A DNA stretch of 64,000 nt from Azoamicus sp964498335 (GTDB lineage: Bacteria; Pseudomonadota; Gammaproteobacteria; UBA6186; Azoamicaceae). Position numbers and translations under genes: made by a program. This document shows, one piece after another, positions 7,817 to 15,458 of this stretch; position 1 is the stretch's first letter, and the number at the start of each line of letters is the position of its first letter. The DNA is taken from the NCBI GenBank assembly GCA_964498335.1, contig CAZCGL010000001.1:124001-188000 (forward strand), given 5' to 3'. The notes beneath the pieces were generated by a model. The model was not told the DNA's origin. It ran no database searches and worked only from the letters and a program-made list of their open reading frames with translations.

Positions 7817-9448
7817 ATGTATAATACAGATTCTGAATATACTAAAGAGAATGCGATTGACATTGAAGAATTAAATAATATAGAAAAAAATTATAATAAA
7901 ACAATATTGATTTCTAATAGTAGTGCTCAAGATGATACAGTTTTTAAAGTGAAAGATCCAATGAAAATGTACATGAAAGAAATGGGCAGCATAAATCTAT
8001 TAACTAGAAAAGGAGAAATTTCTATAGCAAAAAGAATAGAAGATGGTATAAAAAATACTATATTTACGTTTGCCCAATATCCTAAAATGTTAAATCTTAT
8101 AATAGAAGATTATAATAAAGTTAAAGCTGGTTTTATAAATTTATCTGAATTAGTTAATGGTTTTTTAGAAGATAACGATATAAGTTCTTCTAATATAGAT
8201 TTTGGTATGTCAGAAAATTATGATTTAGATGCGTATCTGGATAATAAAAAAGTAAGAAAAATTTTTGATGAATTAGTTTTTTTAATAATTGAAACACAAT
8301 TTGTAGAAAAGAAATATGGTAGGAATCATGATAAAACTAAGTTTATGTTTAATAAACTTGGATGTTTTTTAATTTTATTTAAATGGTCTTTTAATGTTAT
8401 TGATCGTTTGACTAGCAATATGAAATCATTACTTGATTCTGTTAAAATTCAAGAAAAAGTGATAATGAATATATGTGTAGATAAATGTAATGTTAATAAA
8501 AAATACTTTTTATTAACATTTTTTAATAATGAAACAAATTTTTTATGGTTTGATAAATTTTTAGTTGAACATGAATGTGATCATACAAAACTACAAGTTT
8601 TTAAATATGAAATTTTGTTAGCACAAAAAAAATTGTCAAATTTAGAACAAAAAATGTTTTTAAAAATTGTGGAATTAAAAGAATTAAACAGAAGCATATC
8701 AATAGGCGAAAATAAAGCTAGAATTGCAAAAAATGAAATAATAGAAGCAAATTTAAGATTGGTAATATCTATAGCAAAAAGATATATAAATCGTGGTTTA
8801 CATTTTTTAGATTTAATACAGGAGGGTAATATAGGTTTAATGAAAGCTGTTGATAAATTTGAGTATAGACGTGGTTATAAATTTTCAACATACGCTACAT
8901 GGTGGATACGACAAGCTATAACTAGATCAATAGCTGATCAAGCTAGAATAATTAGAATACCAGTTCATATGATTGAAACTATAAATAAATTAAACCGTAT
9001 AATAAGACAAATATTACAAGAAGATGGTAGAGAAGCTTCTCCTGAAGAATTAAGTGGATATATGGGTATGGCAGAAAGTAAGATTAGAAAAATAATGAAG
9101 ATAGCTAAAGAACCTATATCTTTGGAAACTCCAGTTGGGGATGATGAAGATTCTTCATTAGGTGATTTTATCGAAGATAATTCTTTTATTTCTCCACTAG
9201 ATTCTGCAAAAAAAGAAAATTTAAAAGATTTTTTAGTTTCTTTATTATCTAGATTATCACCAAGAGAGTCTAAGGTTTTAATGATGCGTTTTGGAATTGG
9301 TATGAACACAGATCATACATTAGAAGAAATAGGAAAACAATTTGATGTTACTAGAGAACGCATAAGACAAATAGAAGCTAAAGCACTAAGAAAATTAAGA
9401 AATCCTGCTGTTATAAAACAATTAAGAGAATTTTCTTATGATGATTGA
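7817..9448 (+). CDS. rpoD: RNA polymerase sigma factor RpoD (sigma-70)
   Basis: This is the primary sigma factor. Region 1.2 (DPMKMYMKEMGSINLLTR) begins near residue 49, so most of region 1.1 has been shortened. Regions 2.1-2.4 are highly conserved (ANLRLVISIAKRYINRGL, FLDLIQEGNIGLMKAVDKFEY, YATWWIRQAITRSI). Region 3 and the helix-turn-helix of region 4.2 (TLEEIGKQFDVTRERIRQIEAKALRKLR) follow. The non-conserved insert between 1.2 and 2 is reduced and lysine/phenylalanine-rich. At 543 residues it is smaller than the 613 of E. coli. A TAGGAG Shine-Dalgarno sequence precedes the ATG. It ends in TGA, showing that TGA is a stop in this genome. Confidence 0.97.
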   Translation: MYNTDSEYTKENAIDIEELNNIEKNYNKTILISNSSAQDDTVFKVKDPMKMYMKEMGSINLLTRKGEISIAKRIEDGIKNTIFTFAQYPKMLNLIIEDYNKVKAGFINLSELVNGFLEDNDISSSNIDFGMSENYDLDAYLDNKKVRKIFDELVFLIIETQFVEKKYGRNHDKTKFMFNKLGCFLILFKWSFNVIDRLTSNMKSLLDSVKIQEKVIMNICVDKCNVNKKYFLLTFFNNETNFLWFDKFLVEHECDHTKLQVFKYEILLAQKKLSNLEQKMFLKIVELKELNRSISIGENKARIAKNEIIEANLRLVISIAKRYINRGLHFLDLIQEGNIGLMKAVDKFEYRRGYKFSTYATWWIRQAITRSIADQARIIRIPVHMIETINKLNRIIRQILQEDGREASPEELSGYMGMAESKIRKIMKIAKEPISLETPVGDDEDSSLGDFIEDNSFISPLDSAKKENLKDFLVSLLSRLSPRESKVLMMRFGIGMNTDHTLEEIGKQFDVTRERIRQIEAKALRKLRNPAVIKQLREFSYDD

Positions 9449-9493
9449 AAAAAGATTTTTTTTAATGTATAGTATATAAATGTTTATTTCATT

Positions 9494-9566
<73 letters not shown>

Positions 9567-9583
9567 TTTATTACTACTTATAA

Positions 9584-10837
9584 ATGTTAATTTTGAAAAG
9601 ATTTAGTATAATTTGTGATATAGATGGAAAAATTTTATCTTTTAATAATAAATGCGAAAAATTTTTTAATCTTTCAAAACAAAATGTAATTGGTGTGGAA
9701 AGAATATATAAGTTAATTAATTACGACTTTGTAATGTATTTTATCGATAATTTTAATTTTTTTAAAGAAAGTAATATTGTTTTTCATAAAATTGATGTTA
9801 AATTAATTAATTCTATGCAAACTTCAATCGTTTTAAGAAAAAAAATCAATAATAAATTTATAATTGTTGATTTTTTGGATTGTGTTATTAAGTTAGATAA
9901 ACCTAAAATATCATTTTTACGAATCTTTAATCTTATTGTAAGAAGTAAATTTACTTTAGGTAGTATATTGCCATTTTTTTTTAGTTTTTTTTTAGCTATC
10001 AATGATTTTGATAAGCATTCATTAGTTATAACTTTTATTTTATTTTTTTCTTTATACTTTTTTCATGTTTCAGCTAATACATTTAATGATTATTTTGATT
10101 GGAAAAGTGGTAGAGATAAATTAAATATTGATTACGTTTTATTTAGTACTGGCGGAAGTAGAACAATAGATTTAAAAATTATTTCAGAAAAAAAAATGTT
10201 TATTATTGCCGTATCTAGTTTGTTTTTAGTTTTGCTATTTAGTATAGTTATAATACATTTAAGAGGTATGCTAATTTTTTATTTAGGTTTTATATCGTTT
10301 TTATGTGTTTATTTTTATTCTGCTCCGCCAATTCATTTAGCTAGCAGGTATGGGCTTGGAGAGTTAATGCACATTATATGTTTAGGTCCATTAATGATAT
10401 ATGGATGTATATACGCGTTAGTTGGTTTTTCAAGTATTAATAATTTAGTTTTAGGACTTCCTTTTGGTTTGTTAATAACATGTTGTCTTTTATTAAATGA
10501 AGTTCCTGACTCAAAATTTGATAAGATAAGTAATAAATGTAATTTAGTTGTAATCTTAGGGGTTAAAAGAATTCCTTTTTTATTTTTATTTTTATGCGTA
10601 TGCGCTTTTTTAATTATTGTTTTATATGCTATTTTTTTTGACTTTTTATTTTTTATTCTTATAATGTTAATAATCCCTTATTTTTCAAAAGGTATTAAAA
10701 ACGTTTTTAATATTTCTATTGATAGAGATGCTGTTAGTAATTCATGTGCATTTAGTTTTAACATTTATTTATATTTTTGTTTAATTTTAATATTAGCTTT
10801 AATTTTAAATACTTTGATTTTTTTTTATCCCTGGTAG
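9584..10837 (+). CDS. PAS-like domain fused to a UbiA-family prenyltransferase
   Basis: The first 100 or so residues resemble a PAS sensor fold (FSIICDIDGKILSFNNKCEKFF, then a basic/hydrophobic strand pattern). From about residue 115 there are some nine transmembrane segments of the UbiA superfamily. The first Asp-rich motif is NTFNDYFDWKSGRD (about 165-178) and the second is NEVPDSKFDK (about 305-314), matching the two Mg-diphosphate sites. YSAPPIHL lies near 245-252. Such enzymes join a polyprenyl chain to an aromatic acceptor in quinone or related lipid synthesis. The motif spacing is more MenA-like than classic UbiA, so the acceptor is uncertain. I see no sign of a second start for an unfused protein. 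The stop codon lies inside the next tRNA gene. Confidence 0.8.
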   Translation: MLILKRFSIICDIDGKILSFNNKCEKFFNLSKQNVIGVERIYKLINYDFVMYFIDNFNFFKESNIVFHKIDVKLINSMQTSIVLRKKINNKFIIVDFLDCVIKLDKPKISFLRIFNLIVRSKFTLGSILPFFFSFFLAINDFDKHSLVITFILFFSLYFFHVSANTFNDYFDWKSGRDKLNIDYVLFSTGGSRTIDLKIISEKKMFIIAVSSLFLVLLFSIVIIHLRGMLIFYLGFISFLCVYFYSAPPIHLASRYGLGELMHIICLGPLMIYGCIYALVGFSSINNLVLGLPFGLLITCCLLLNEVPDSKFDKISNKCNLVVILGVKRIPFLFLFLCVCAFLIIVLYAIFFDFLFFILIMLIIPYFSKGIKNVFNISIDRDAVSNSCAFSFNIYLYFCLILILALILNTLIFFYPW

Positions 10838-10900
10838 CTCAGCAGGTAGAGCAAGTGGCTGTTAACCACTGGGTCGGCGGTTCGAATCCGTCCCAGGGAG
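10828..10900 (+). tRNA. tRNA-Asn (anticodon GUU)
   Basis: Acceptor TCCCTGG pairs with CCAGGGA plus discriminator G. The D-arm is GCTC...GAGC, the anticodon loop CTGTTAA sits on the stem AGTGG/CCACT, and the T-arm is GGCGG TTCGAAT CCGTC. The length is 73 bases and CCA is not encoded. The first ten bases are also the last codons and TAG stop of the upstream PAS-UbiA gene, so the two genes physically overlap on the same strand. Confidence 0.95.
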
Positions 10901-10905
10901 TATTT

Positions 10906-12078
10906 TTAAGTAATTATATCATTTATAATTACATATAAAAAAAAAATACAATTAGCTACTAATATTTTTTTTCCACCCGGTATAATTACTTTACCTTCGA
11001 TTTTAAGATTATATCTACCATGCCATACAGTTATAGTAGGTGCTATACCAAGTAATATTGAAACCAATACTCCACTTAATTTAAGTATATTTATAAAACT
11101 ATATTTTAAAAAAATAATTGATATTATTGGAGGAATTATTATAATAAAAAGTATTATTAAATTATTTTTATTTAAGACTCTTTCGTCGGATAAGAAATCT
11201 TTTAAACTAGTTGCAACACCTATAAGTGAAGTTATTATTGATATTAAAGCAAATATTTTAATTGTTATTAAAATGCTTTTTGTTTTTATTATATCAATTA
11301 TGAATTGAGTGAATATTAAATCTGGAGATATCTTTTGATTTGATATATTTTGTAAATTAAAATCACCTGTTAATGGAAACACACCAAGCATTACTATTAT
11401 CCATATTATATATATAATAAATGTTACTAAGCTTCCTAATGATATTGAACTGTATAAAGAATTATATTTTTTTTTTAAAAAATCCGATAGTGTTGGAATT
11501 ATTACAGCAAAACCGAAAGATGTTATTGCTAAAGTTAATAAATTATTTATGTTTTTAATGTTATGAGTAGTTATATTTTCTGTTTCAATATAAAACAAAC
11601 TTTTTAAAATAATATATCCATAAGTTATAAATAATATAATTGATAAAATGCTATTTATTTTTTTAAGTATTTTGTTTTTATGAAATGTTATTAGATATAT
11701 TAATATTATATATAAACATATGCTTGGAATAAAAGTTTTTTTATTAGATAAATCGATTTTGATCATCCATTTAGTATATGCTAGTATATATGCATTTATT
11801 AATGCATATAATAAAAGTATATAAATTATTGATATAAATAGCTTCCATTTATATCCTAAAATTTGATTTATAATACTTATTATATTTGTGTTTTTTTTAA
11901 ACCATAATGTTGTTTCTAGCATTAAAAAAGCGCTTAAAGTCATAAAAAAATAACATATTGCGAATATAACTATAGAATAAAACAAACCATTATATGCTGT
12001 GAGACATGGTAATGCTAATATACCAGCGCCAATAGATGTACAAGTTATCAAGAATATACTATTTGTTATTTTATTCAT
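10906..12078 (-). CDS. Amino acid permease, hydroxy/aromatic amino acid (TyrP/Mtr-like) family
   Basis: A 390-residue integral membrane protein with about eleven hydrophobic segments. The N-terminal GAGILALPCLTAYNG and the TSFGFAVIIPTLSDFL segment near residues 190-205 (compare FGFHGSIPSL in the family) place it in the HAAAP group of proton symporters for Tyr, Trp or Ser/Thr. The substrate cannot be told from sequence. In a reduced symbiont the obvious role is import of a host amino acid. The gene is isoleucine/lysine/asparagine-rich, as are other genes on this strand here. It is downstream of tRNA-Ser and abuts tRNA-Asn tail to tail. Confidence 0.85.
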   Translation of the reverse strand: MNKITNSIFLITCTSIGAGILALPCLTAYNGLFYSIVIFAICYFFMTLSAFLMLETTLWFKKNTNIISIINQILGYKWKLFISIIYILLLYALINAYILAYTKWMIKIDLSNKKTFIPSICLYIILIYLITFHKNKILKKINSILSIILFITYGYIILKSLFYIETENITTHNIKNINNLLTLAITSFGFAVIIPTLSDFLKKKYNSLYSSISLGSLVTFIIYIIWIIVMLGVFPLTGDFNLQNISNQKISPDLIFTQFIIDIIKTKSILITIKIFALISIITSLIGVATSLKDFLSDERVLNKNNLIILFIIIIPPIISIIFLKYSFINILKLSGVLVSILLGIAPTITVWHGRYNLKIEGKVIIPGGKKILVANCIFFLYVIINDIIT

Positions 12079-12085
12079 TTTTTTT

Positions 12086-12170
12086 CGGAGAGAGAGGGAT
12101 TCGAACCCTCGGTACTATAAAGTACGCACGCTTTCCAGACGTGTTCCTTAAGCCACTCGGTCATCTCTCC
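12086..12170 (-). tRNA. tRNA-Ser (anticodon GGA)
   Basis: On the minus strand a type II tRNA of 85 bases begins GGAGAGATGACCGAGTGG and has a long variable arm (GTACTTTATAGTAC stem-loop). The anticodon loop contains GGA. It ends in the T-arm GAGGG TTCGAAT CCCTC and acceptor TCTCTCC with discriminator G, the serine identity base. It starts two bases after the rplS stop, so it is probably processed from the ribosomal protein transcript. CCA is not encoded. Confidence 0.95.
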
Positions 12171-12172
12171 TT

Positions 12173-12520
12173 TTAATTTATTTTTTCTTTAATTCTTGAT
12201 GCTTTACCAGTTAGTTTTTTTATATAATATAATTTAGATTTCCTTACTAACCCCTGCTTTTTAATTTTTATCCAATTTATTGTAGGGCTGTTTATAAAGA
12301 ATGTTTTTTCAACGCCTTCTCCAAAAGAAATTTTTCTTATAGTGCAAGTAGGATTTAATCCGTTTTTTATTGATAAAACTAAACCTTCGAAATTTTGGCT
12401 TCTATTTTTATATTTATTATCTATAATATTAAAATTCACACAGATTGTATCACCAGCTTTAAATTTTGGTGTTGAAATCGTATTTTTTTTTTGAGATATT
12501 ATTTTTAATATGTTATTCAT
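12173..12520 (-). CDS. rplS: 50S ribosomal protein L19
   Basis: This is bL19, at the 30S-50S interface. The family pattern is clear: PKFKAGDTICVNFNI near residues 18-32, then RSQNFEGLVLSIKNG, FGEGVEKTFFINSPTI, and the basic C-terminus VRKSKLYYIKKLTGKASRIKEK. The length of 115 residues is normal. Its start overlaps the 3' end of the broken trmD by eight bases, preserving the rpsP-trmD-rplS order of gammaproteobacteria. rimM is absent from its usual place between rpsP and trmD. Confidence 0.96.
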   Translation of the reverse strand: MNNILKIISQKKNTISTPKFKAGDTICVNFNIIDNKYKNRSQNFEGLVLSIKNGLNPTCTIRKISFGEGVEKTFFINSPTINWIKIKKQGLVRKSKLYYIKKLTGKASRIKEKIN

Positions 12521-13179
12521 TTTTAAACCTATTCATTATATCCGGTCTGTAAAAAGATGTTATTGAATTATTTTCATCTTTTTTTATAACGTTTTTTTTT
12601 AATATGTTAATATATGTAATAATTGTTTTATTATTACTTATATATTTTTTATGTTCAAATGTTTTTTTACTAAATGTTTCTGTTTTTATATTTTCTTTTT
12701 TAATTAAATTATTATTATATCTACTTATTGAATTTATTAAAATTATAGCCGCTAGATCACCATTATTTATTATATAATCGCCCATAGATATTTTTAAAAT
12801 TTTTTTAAAATTATTCACTCTATCGTCAATTCCCGAATTTTTTGAGCAAATTATAGTTATTTCTTTCATCTTAGAAAAATAACTTGTTATTTTTTGATTT
12901 AATGCTAATCCTTGAGGTGATAAATAAACAATTACAGATGATTTTTTTTCTTTTCTTTTGATTTTATTTAAAATTTTTAAAATTGGGTCTATTTTAGTTA
13001 TTAAGTTATTTTCCAATTCAAATGGTTTTTCATCTATTTTAGTGTTTTTTTTTTCTTTTTAATTTTAAATTTAAAATATTTATTTCAATTAAATTTTTTG
13101 TTAGTCCTATATGTGTTATTAACTCTTTTATTAAATATGTAAATATATTAGGAGTACTAGTTATTATGTTATAAATCAT
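12513..13179 (-). pseudogene. trmD: Degenerate, frameshifted tRNA (guanine-N1)-methyltransferase
   Basis: The ATG at 13179, one base after rpsP, opens a 46-codon frame resembling the TrmD N-terminus (MIYNIITSTPNIF against the family's M-x-I-G-I-I-S-x-F-P-E-M-F). It stops at 13039 just after a run of ten A's (13045-13054 on the complement). Removing one A joins it in frame to the downstream ORF, where TrmD homology continues (NTKIDEKPF against TVDDRPY, VIVYLSPQG, GIDDRV, GDYIINNGD, SISR, YRPDIM). The PYGGGPGM loop is gone, GRYEG has become SKNSG, and about 85 C-terminal residues are missing. TrmD normally makes m1G37 in tRNA. I read this as a decaying gene, although polymerase slippage on the A-run could restore a protein. 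Confidence 0.75.
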
Positions 13180-13180
13180 A

Positions 13181-13411
13181 TTATTTATTTTTTATTAATG
13201 TTTTTACTCTAGCCGATGTCTCAGCGCCTTTAGATATCCAATAATTTATTCTTTCTACATTTATTTTTGAATTATTTTTTTTATTTATAGGATCAAAATA
13301 TCCTAATTTTTCTATATATTTACCTTTAATATATTTTAATTTTTCAATTACTATTATATTATAGAATGGTTTTTTTTTTCTTCCAATTCGTTTTAATTTT
13401 ATTGTTACCAT
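13181..13411 (-). CDS. rpsP: 30S ribosomal protein S16
   Basis: This is bS16, an assembly protein of the 30S body. The start MVTIKLKRIGRKKKPFYNIIV, the GKYIEKLGYFDPINKK segment and the ERINYWISKGAETSARVKTLI end are diagnostic. At 76 residues it is normal, near the short end for the family. It is first in the rpsP-trmD-rplS cluster, with the HU-like gene four bases upstream on the same strand. Confidence 0.96.
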   Translation of the reverse strand: MVTIKLKRIGRKKKPFYNIIVIEKLKYIKGKYIEKLGYFDPINKKNNSKINVERINYWISKGAETSARVKTLIKNK

Positions 13412-13415
13412 TTTT

Positions 13416-13739
13416 TTATTTTACCATATCTTTTAAATTTTTTAATAATCTTACTTTTATTTTTCTGGCTTCTGGTTTTGCTTTAAATGTCATTTCTTTT
13501 TTAGTAAAAGGATTAAAGCCTATTTTTTCCTTTTGTTCTGGAATATTTTTAACTGTTAATTTAATTAATCCTGGTAAAATAAATTTTTCAGGACCATTTT
13601 TTTTCATGTGCTCTTTTATAGTTTCAGTTAATATATCAAATACTGAACTTACATTTTTTTTTGATAAGCCTGTGTTATTAGCTATATGTTGTAATAATTT
13701 TTGTTTTGTTAAATATTGTTTATTTTCTGTATTTTGCAT
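13416..13739 (-). CDS. HU/IHF-family DNA-binding protein
   Basis: This is a 107-residue member of the HU/IHF superfamily. A helical N-terminal half (LTKQKLLQHIANNTGLSKKNVSSVF) leads to the beta-arm region GFNPFTKKEMTFKAKPEARKIKVRLLKNLKDMV. The NPFTK-x-EM-x-FKAKP form and the long C-terminal strand match the variant HU-like proteins of some Beta- and Gammaproteobacteria better than canonical HupA/B or IHF. It should bend DNA and compact the nucleoid. It may be the main nucleoid protein of this reduced genome, but other copies could exist outside the window. It is located directly upstream of rpsP. Confidence 0.88.
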   Translation of the reverse strand: MQNTENKQYLTKQKLLQHIANNTGLSKKNVSSVFDILTETIKEHMKKNGPEKFILPGLIKLTVKNIPEQKEKIGFNPFTKKEMTFKAKPEARKIKVRLLKNLKDMVK

Positions 13740-13834
13740 TTTTTTCGCTCATAATATATTTTTATTATTTTGAGATTATATTATAATATTTTTAATGTAA
13801 TCAATAAATTTTTGCATTTAATTAATATAAAATT

Positions 13835-13907
13835 GCCGAAATAGCTCAAGTGGTAGAGCAACATTTTCGTAAAATGTAAGATGGAGGTTCAAATCCTCTT
13901 TTCGGCT
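13835..13907 (+). tRNA. tRNA-Thr (anticodon CGU)
   Basis: Acceptor GCCGAAA pairs with TTTCGGC and the discriminator is T. The D-arm is GCTC...GAGC, the anticodon loop TTCGTAA sits on the stem ACATT/AATGT, and the T-arm is GGAGG TTCAAAT CCTCT. The length is 73 bases, with no encoded CCA. It abuts the 3' end of trpS, which is on the other strand, with no spacer. Confidence 0.93.
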
Positions 13908-14897
13908 TTATATAAAATTTAATTTTTTTTTAAGTAATTTTAAATTATTTTCTGCTATTATTTTAGTTTTTTCATTACCTGATTCTATTATATTATTTAT
14001 ATAAGATTCTTTTTTATCATAAATTTTTATTTTTTGTATTATTTTTTTATTTTTTTCTGATATATTTATATATAAAATGTTCTTACATTCTGCACAACCT
14101 ATTTTTGCGTTTTTGCAATCAATATTTATTTTTTTTTTAATTATGTTAGAAGAATATATTTCATGAAATTTCCATATATTACAGTTATTTGGATTTCCAG
14201 GAATAAATACATGTATTCTTTTTTCATCTGTTTTTATTTTTTTTATTTTTTTTTCTAATATTTCTGATTCATCAGATATTAATATCGTGTTATTTTTTGA
14301 TTTGGACATTTTATTACCGTCTATTCCAATTATATTTTTATGCGTATTTAAAATTGGCTGTGGCTCTTTAAAAACATCTTCTTGTGATTGCGTTAAATCT
14401 TTAATTAGATTGTTTGTTTTTCTTACTAGTTCTCTTATAAATTCTATATGTGGTAATTGATCTTCGCCTACTGGAACATAATCTGCGTTTAATATTAAAA
14501 CATCAGCGCCTTGTAAAACAGGATATCCTAAAAAACCATAAGTTTTTTTATCTTTCTCTGATTTGTAAGTAGGAATTCTTTCCAGCCACGAGATTGGAGA
14601 TAGCATTGATAATATTGTATAAAGTTCAAACGTTTCAGGTATATGCGATTGTACAAAAATTGTGCATTTATTTGGATTTAATCCTGCTGATAACCATTCT
14701 TTTATTATTGTTTTAGTATAATATTTTAGTTTTATTATATTGTTTAAGCTTGTAGTTAAAGAATGTACATCAGCTATGAAAAAAAAACATGTATATTCAT
14801 TTTGTAATTTTATCCAGTTTTTTAATACACTGATGTAATTACCTAAATGCATTCTACCTGTAGGGCGCATTCCAGAAACGATTATTTTACTTGTCAT
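13908..14897 (-). CDS. trpS: Tryptophanyl-tRNA synthetase
   Basis: This is a class I aminoacyl-tRNA synthetase that charges tRNA-Trp. The HIGH-type signature appears as SGMRPTGRMHLGNY at residues 8-21 and the KMSKS motif as GNKMSKSKNN at about 195-204. The ADVHSLTT, SPISWLERIPTYK and GYPVLQGADVLILNADYVPVGEDQ segments are strongly conserved. At 329 residues the length is normal. A Cys pair (CKNAKIGCAEC) near residue 265 resembles the zinc/FeS knuckle position found in some TrpS. Confidence 0.96.
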   Translation of the reverse strand: MTSKIIVSGMRPTGRMHLGNYISVLKNWIKLQNEYTCFFFIADVHSLTTSLNNIIKLKYYTKTIIKEWLSAGLNPNKCTIFVQSHIPETFELYTILSMLSPISWLERIPTYKSEKDKKTYGFLGYPVLQGADVLILNADYVPVGEDQLPHIEFIRELVRKTNNLIKDLTQSQEDVFKEPQPILNTHKNIIGIDGNKMSKSKNNTILISDESEILEKKIKKIKTDEKRIHVFIPGNPNNCNIWKFHEIYSSNIIKKKINIDCKNAKIGCAECKNILYINISEKNKKIIQKIKIYDKKESYINNIIESGNEKTKIIAENNLKLLKKKLNFI

Positions 14898-14930
14898 AAA
14901 TTTAATATTTTTATATTATTTTAATTTTTT

Positions 14931-15458
14931 ATGTTATATTTTATATATCTTATATGTTTTTTTGCTATTTTTTATTTATATAATATTTTTTATGCTGCAT
15001 TTTTTTCAGCATTATATTATTTTATTATTTCATTTTTTTTTAAAAAAAAAAATGAATTTTTAAATAAAAAATATATTTTAATTTTTTTAATATATATATT
15101 TTTTTCTTCTTTGGCTTTTTTGTATAATAATGATTTTTTTATCAAAATTAAATTTTCTTTATTAACTTCGTTTTTTTCTATTTATTTGTTATATATTTTT
15201 TTTAAAAAAAAATATATATTATATTTTTTAAAGTTTAAAATTGTTTCAAAAAAAAATATAATATTTGCGTTATTTTTTGCAAATTTTTTATATTTTATTT
15301 TAATTGGCTTATTGAATTTATTTATAATTTTTAATTTTGAAACAAGTTTATGGGTATTATTTAAATTATTTGGTTTTACTATAATAACATTTTTTTTCTT
15401 TATAATTATAGTATATTTTTTTAAATCTAAATTAATTATTATTAAAAAAAGAAGCTAA
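14931..15458 (+). CDS. yciB: Septation/inner-membrane protein YciB
   Basis: A 175-residue, extremely phenylalanine-rich membrane protein with five or six hydrophobic helices. Despite the drift, key family positions remain: the NDFFIKIKFSLL stretch (NDEFIKWK in E. coli) and, near the end, LWVLFKLFGFTIITFFFFII (IWVNFKVFGLTALT). YciB (IspZ/IspA) works with cell-envelope synthesis and division proteins. Its last 27 bases overlap the 3' end of glyS on the opposite strand. Retention in such a small genome is notable. Confidence 0.75.
   Translation: MLYFIYLICFFAIFYLYNIFYAAFFSALYYFIISFFFKKKNEFLNKKYILIFLIYIFFSSLAFLYNNDFFIKIKFSLLTSFFSIYLLYIFFKKKYILYFLKFKIVSKKNIIFALFFANFLYFILIGLLNLFIIFNFETSLWVLFKLFGFTIITFFFFIIIVYFFKSKLIIIKKRS

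Noticed and set aside
9584..10837. Calling the UbiA-type gene eboC
   Set aside because: It is 17 kb from eboDE, carries a PAS-like domain, and its Asp motif resembles MenA-type enzymes. The link is left as a hypothesis only.
13366..13773. 135-codon plus-strand frame opposite rpsP and the HU-like gene
   Set aside because: It is the complement of two clearly conserved genes and has no motif of its own.
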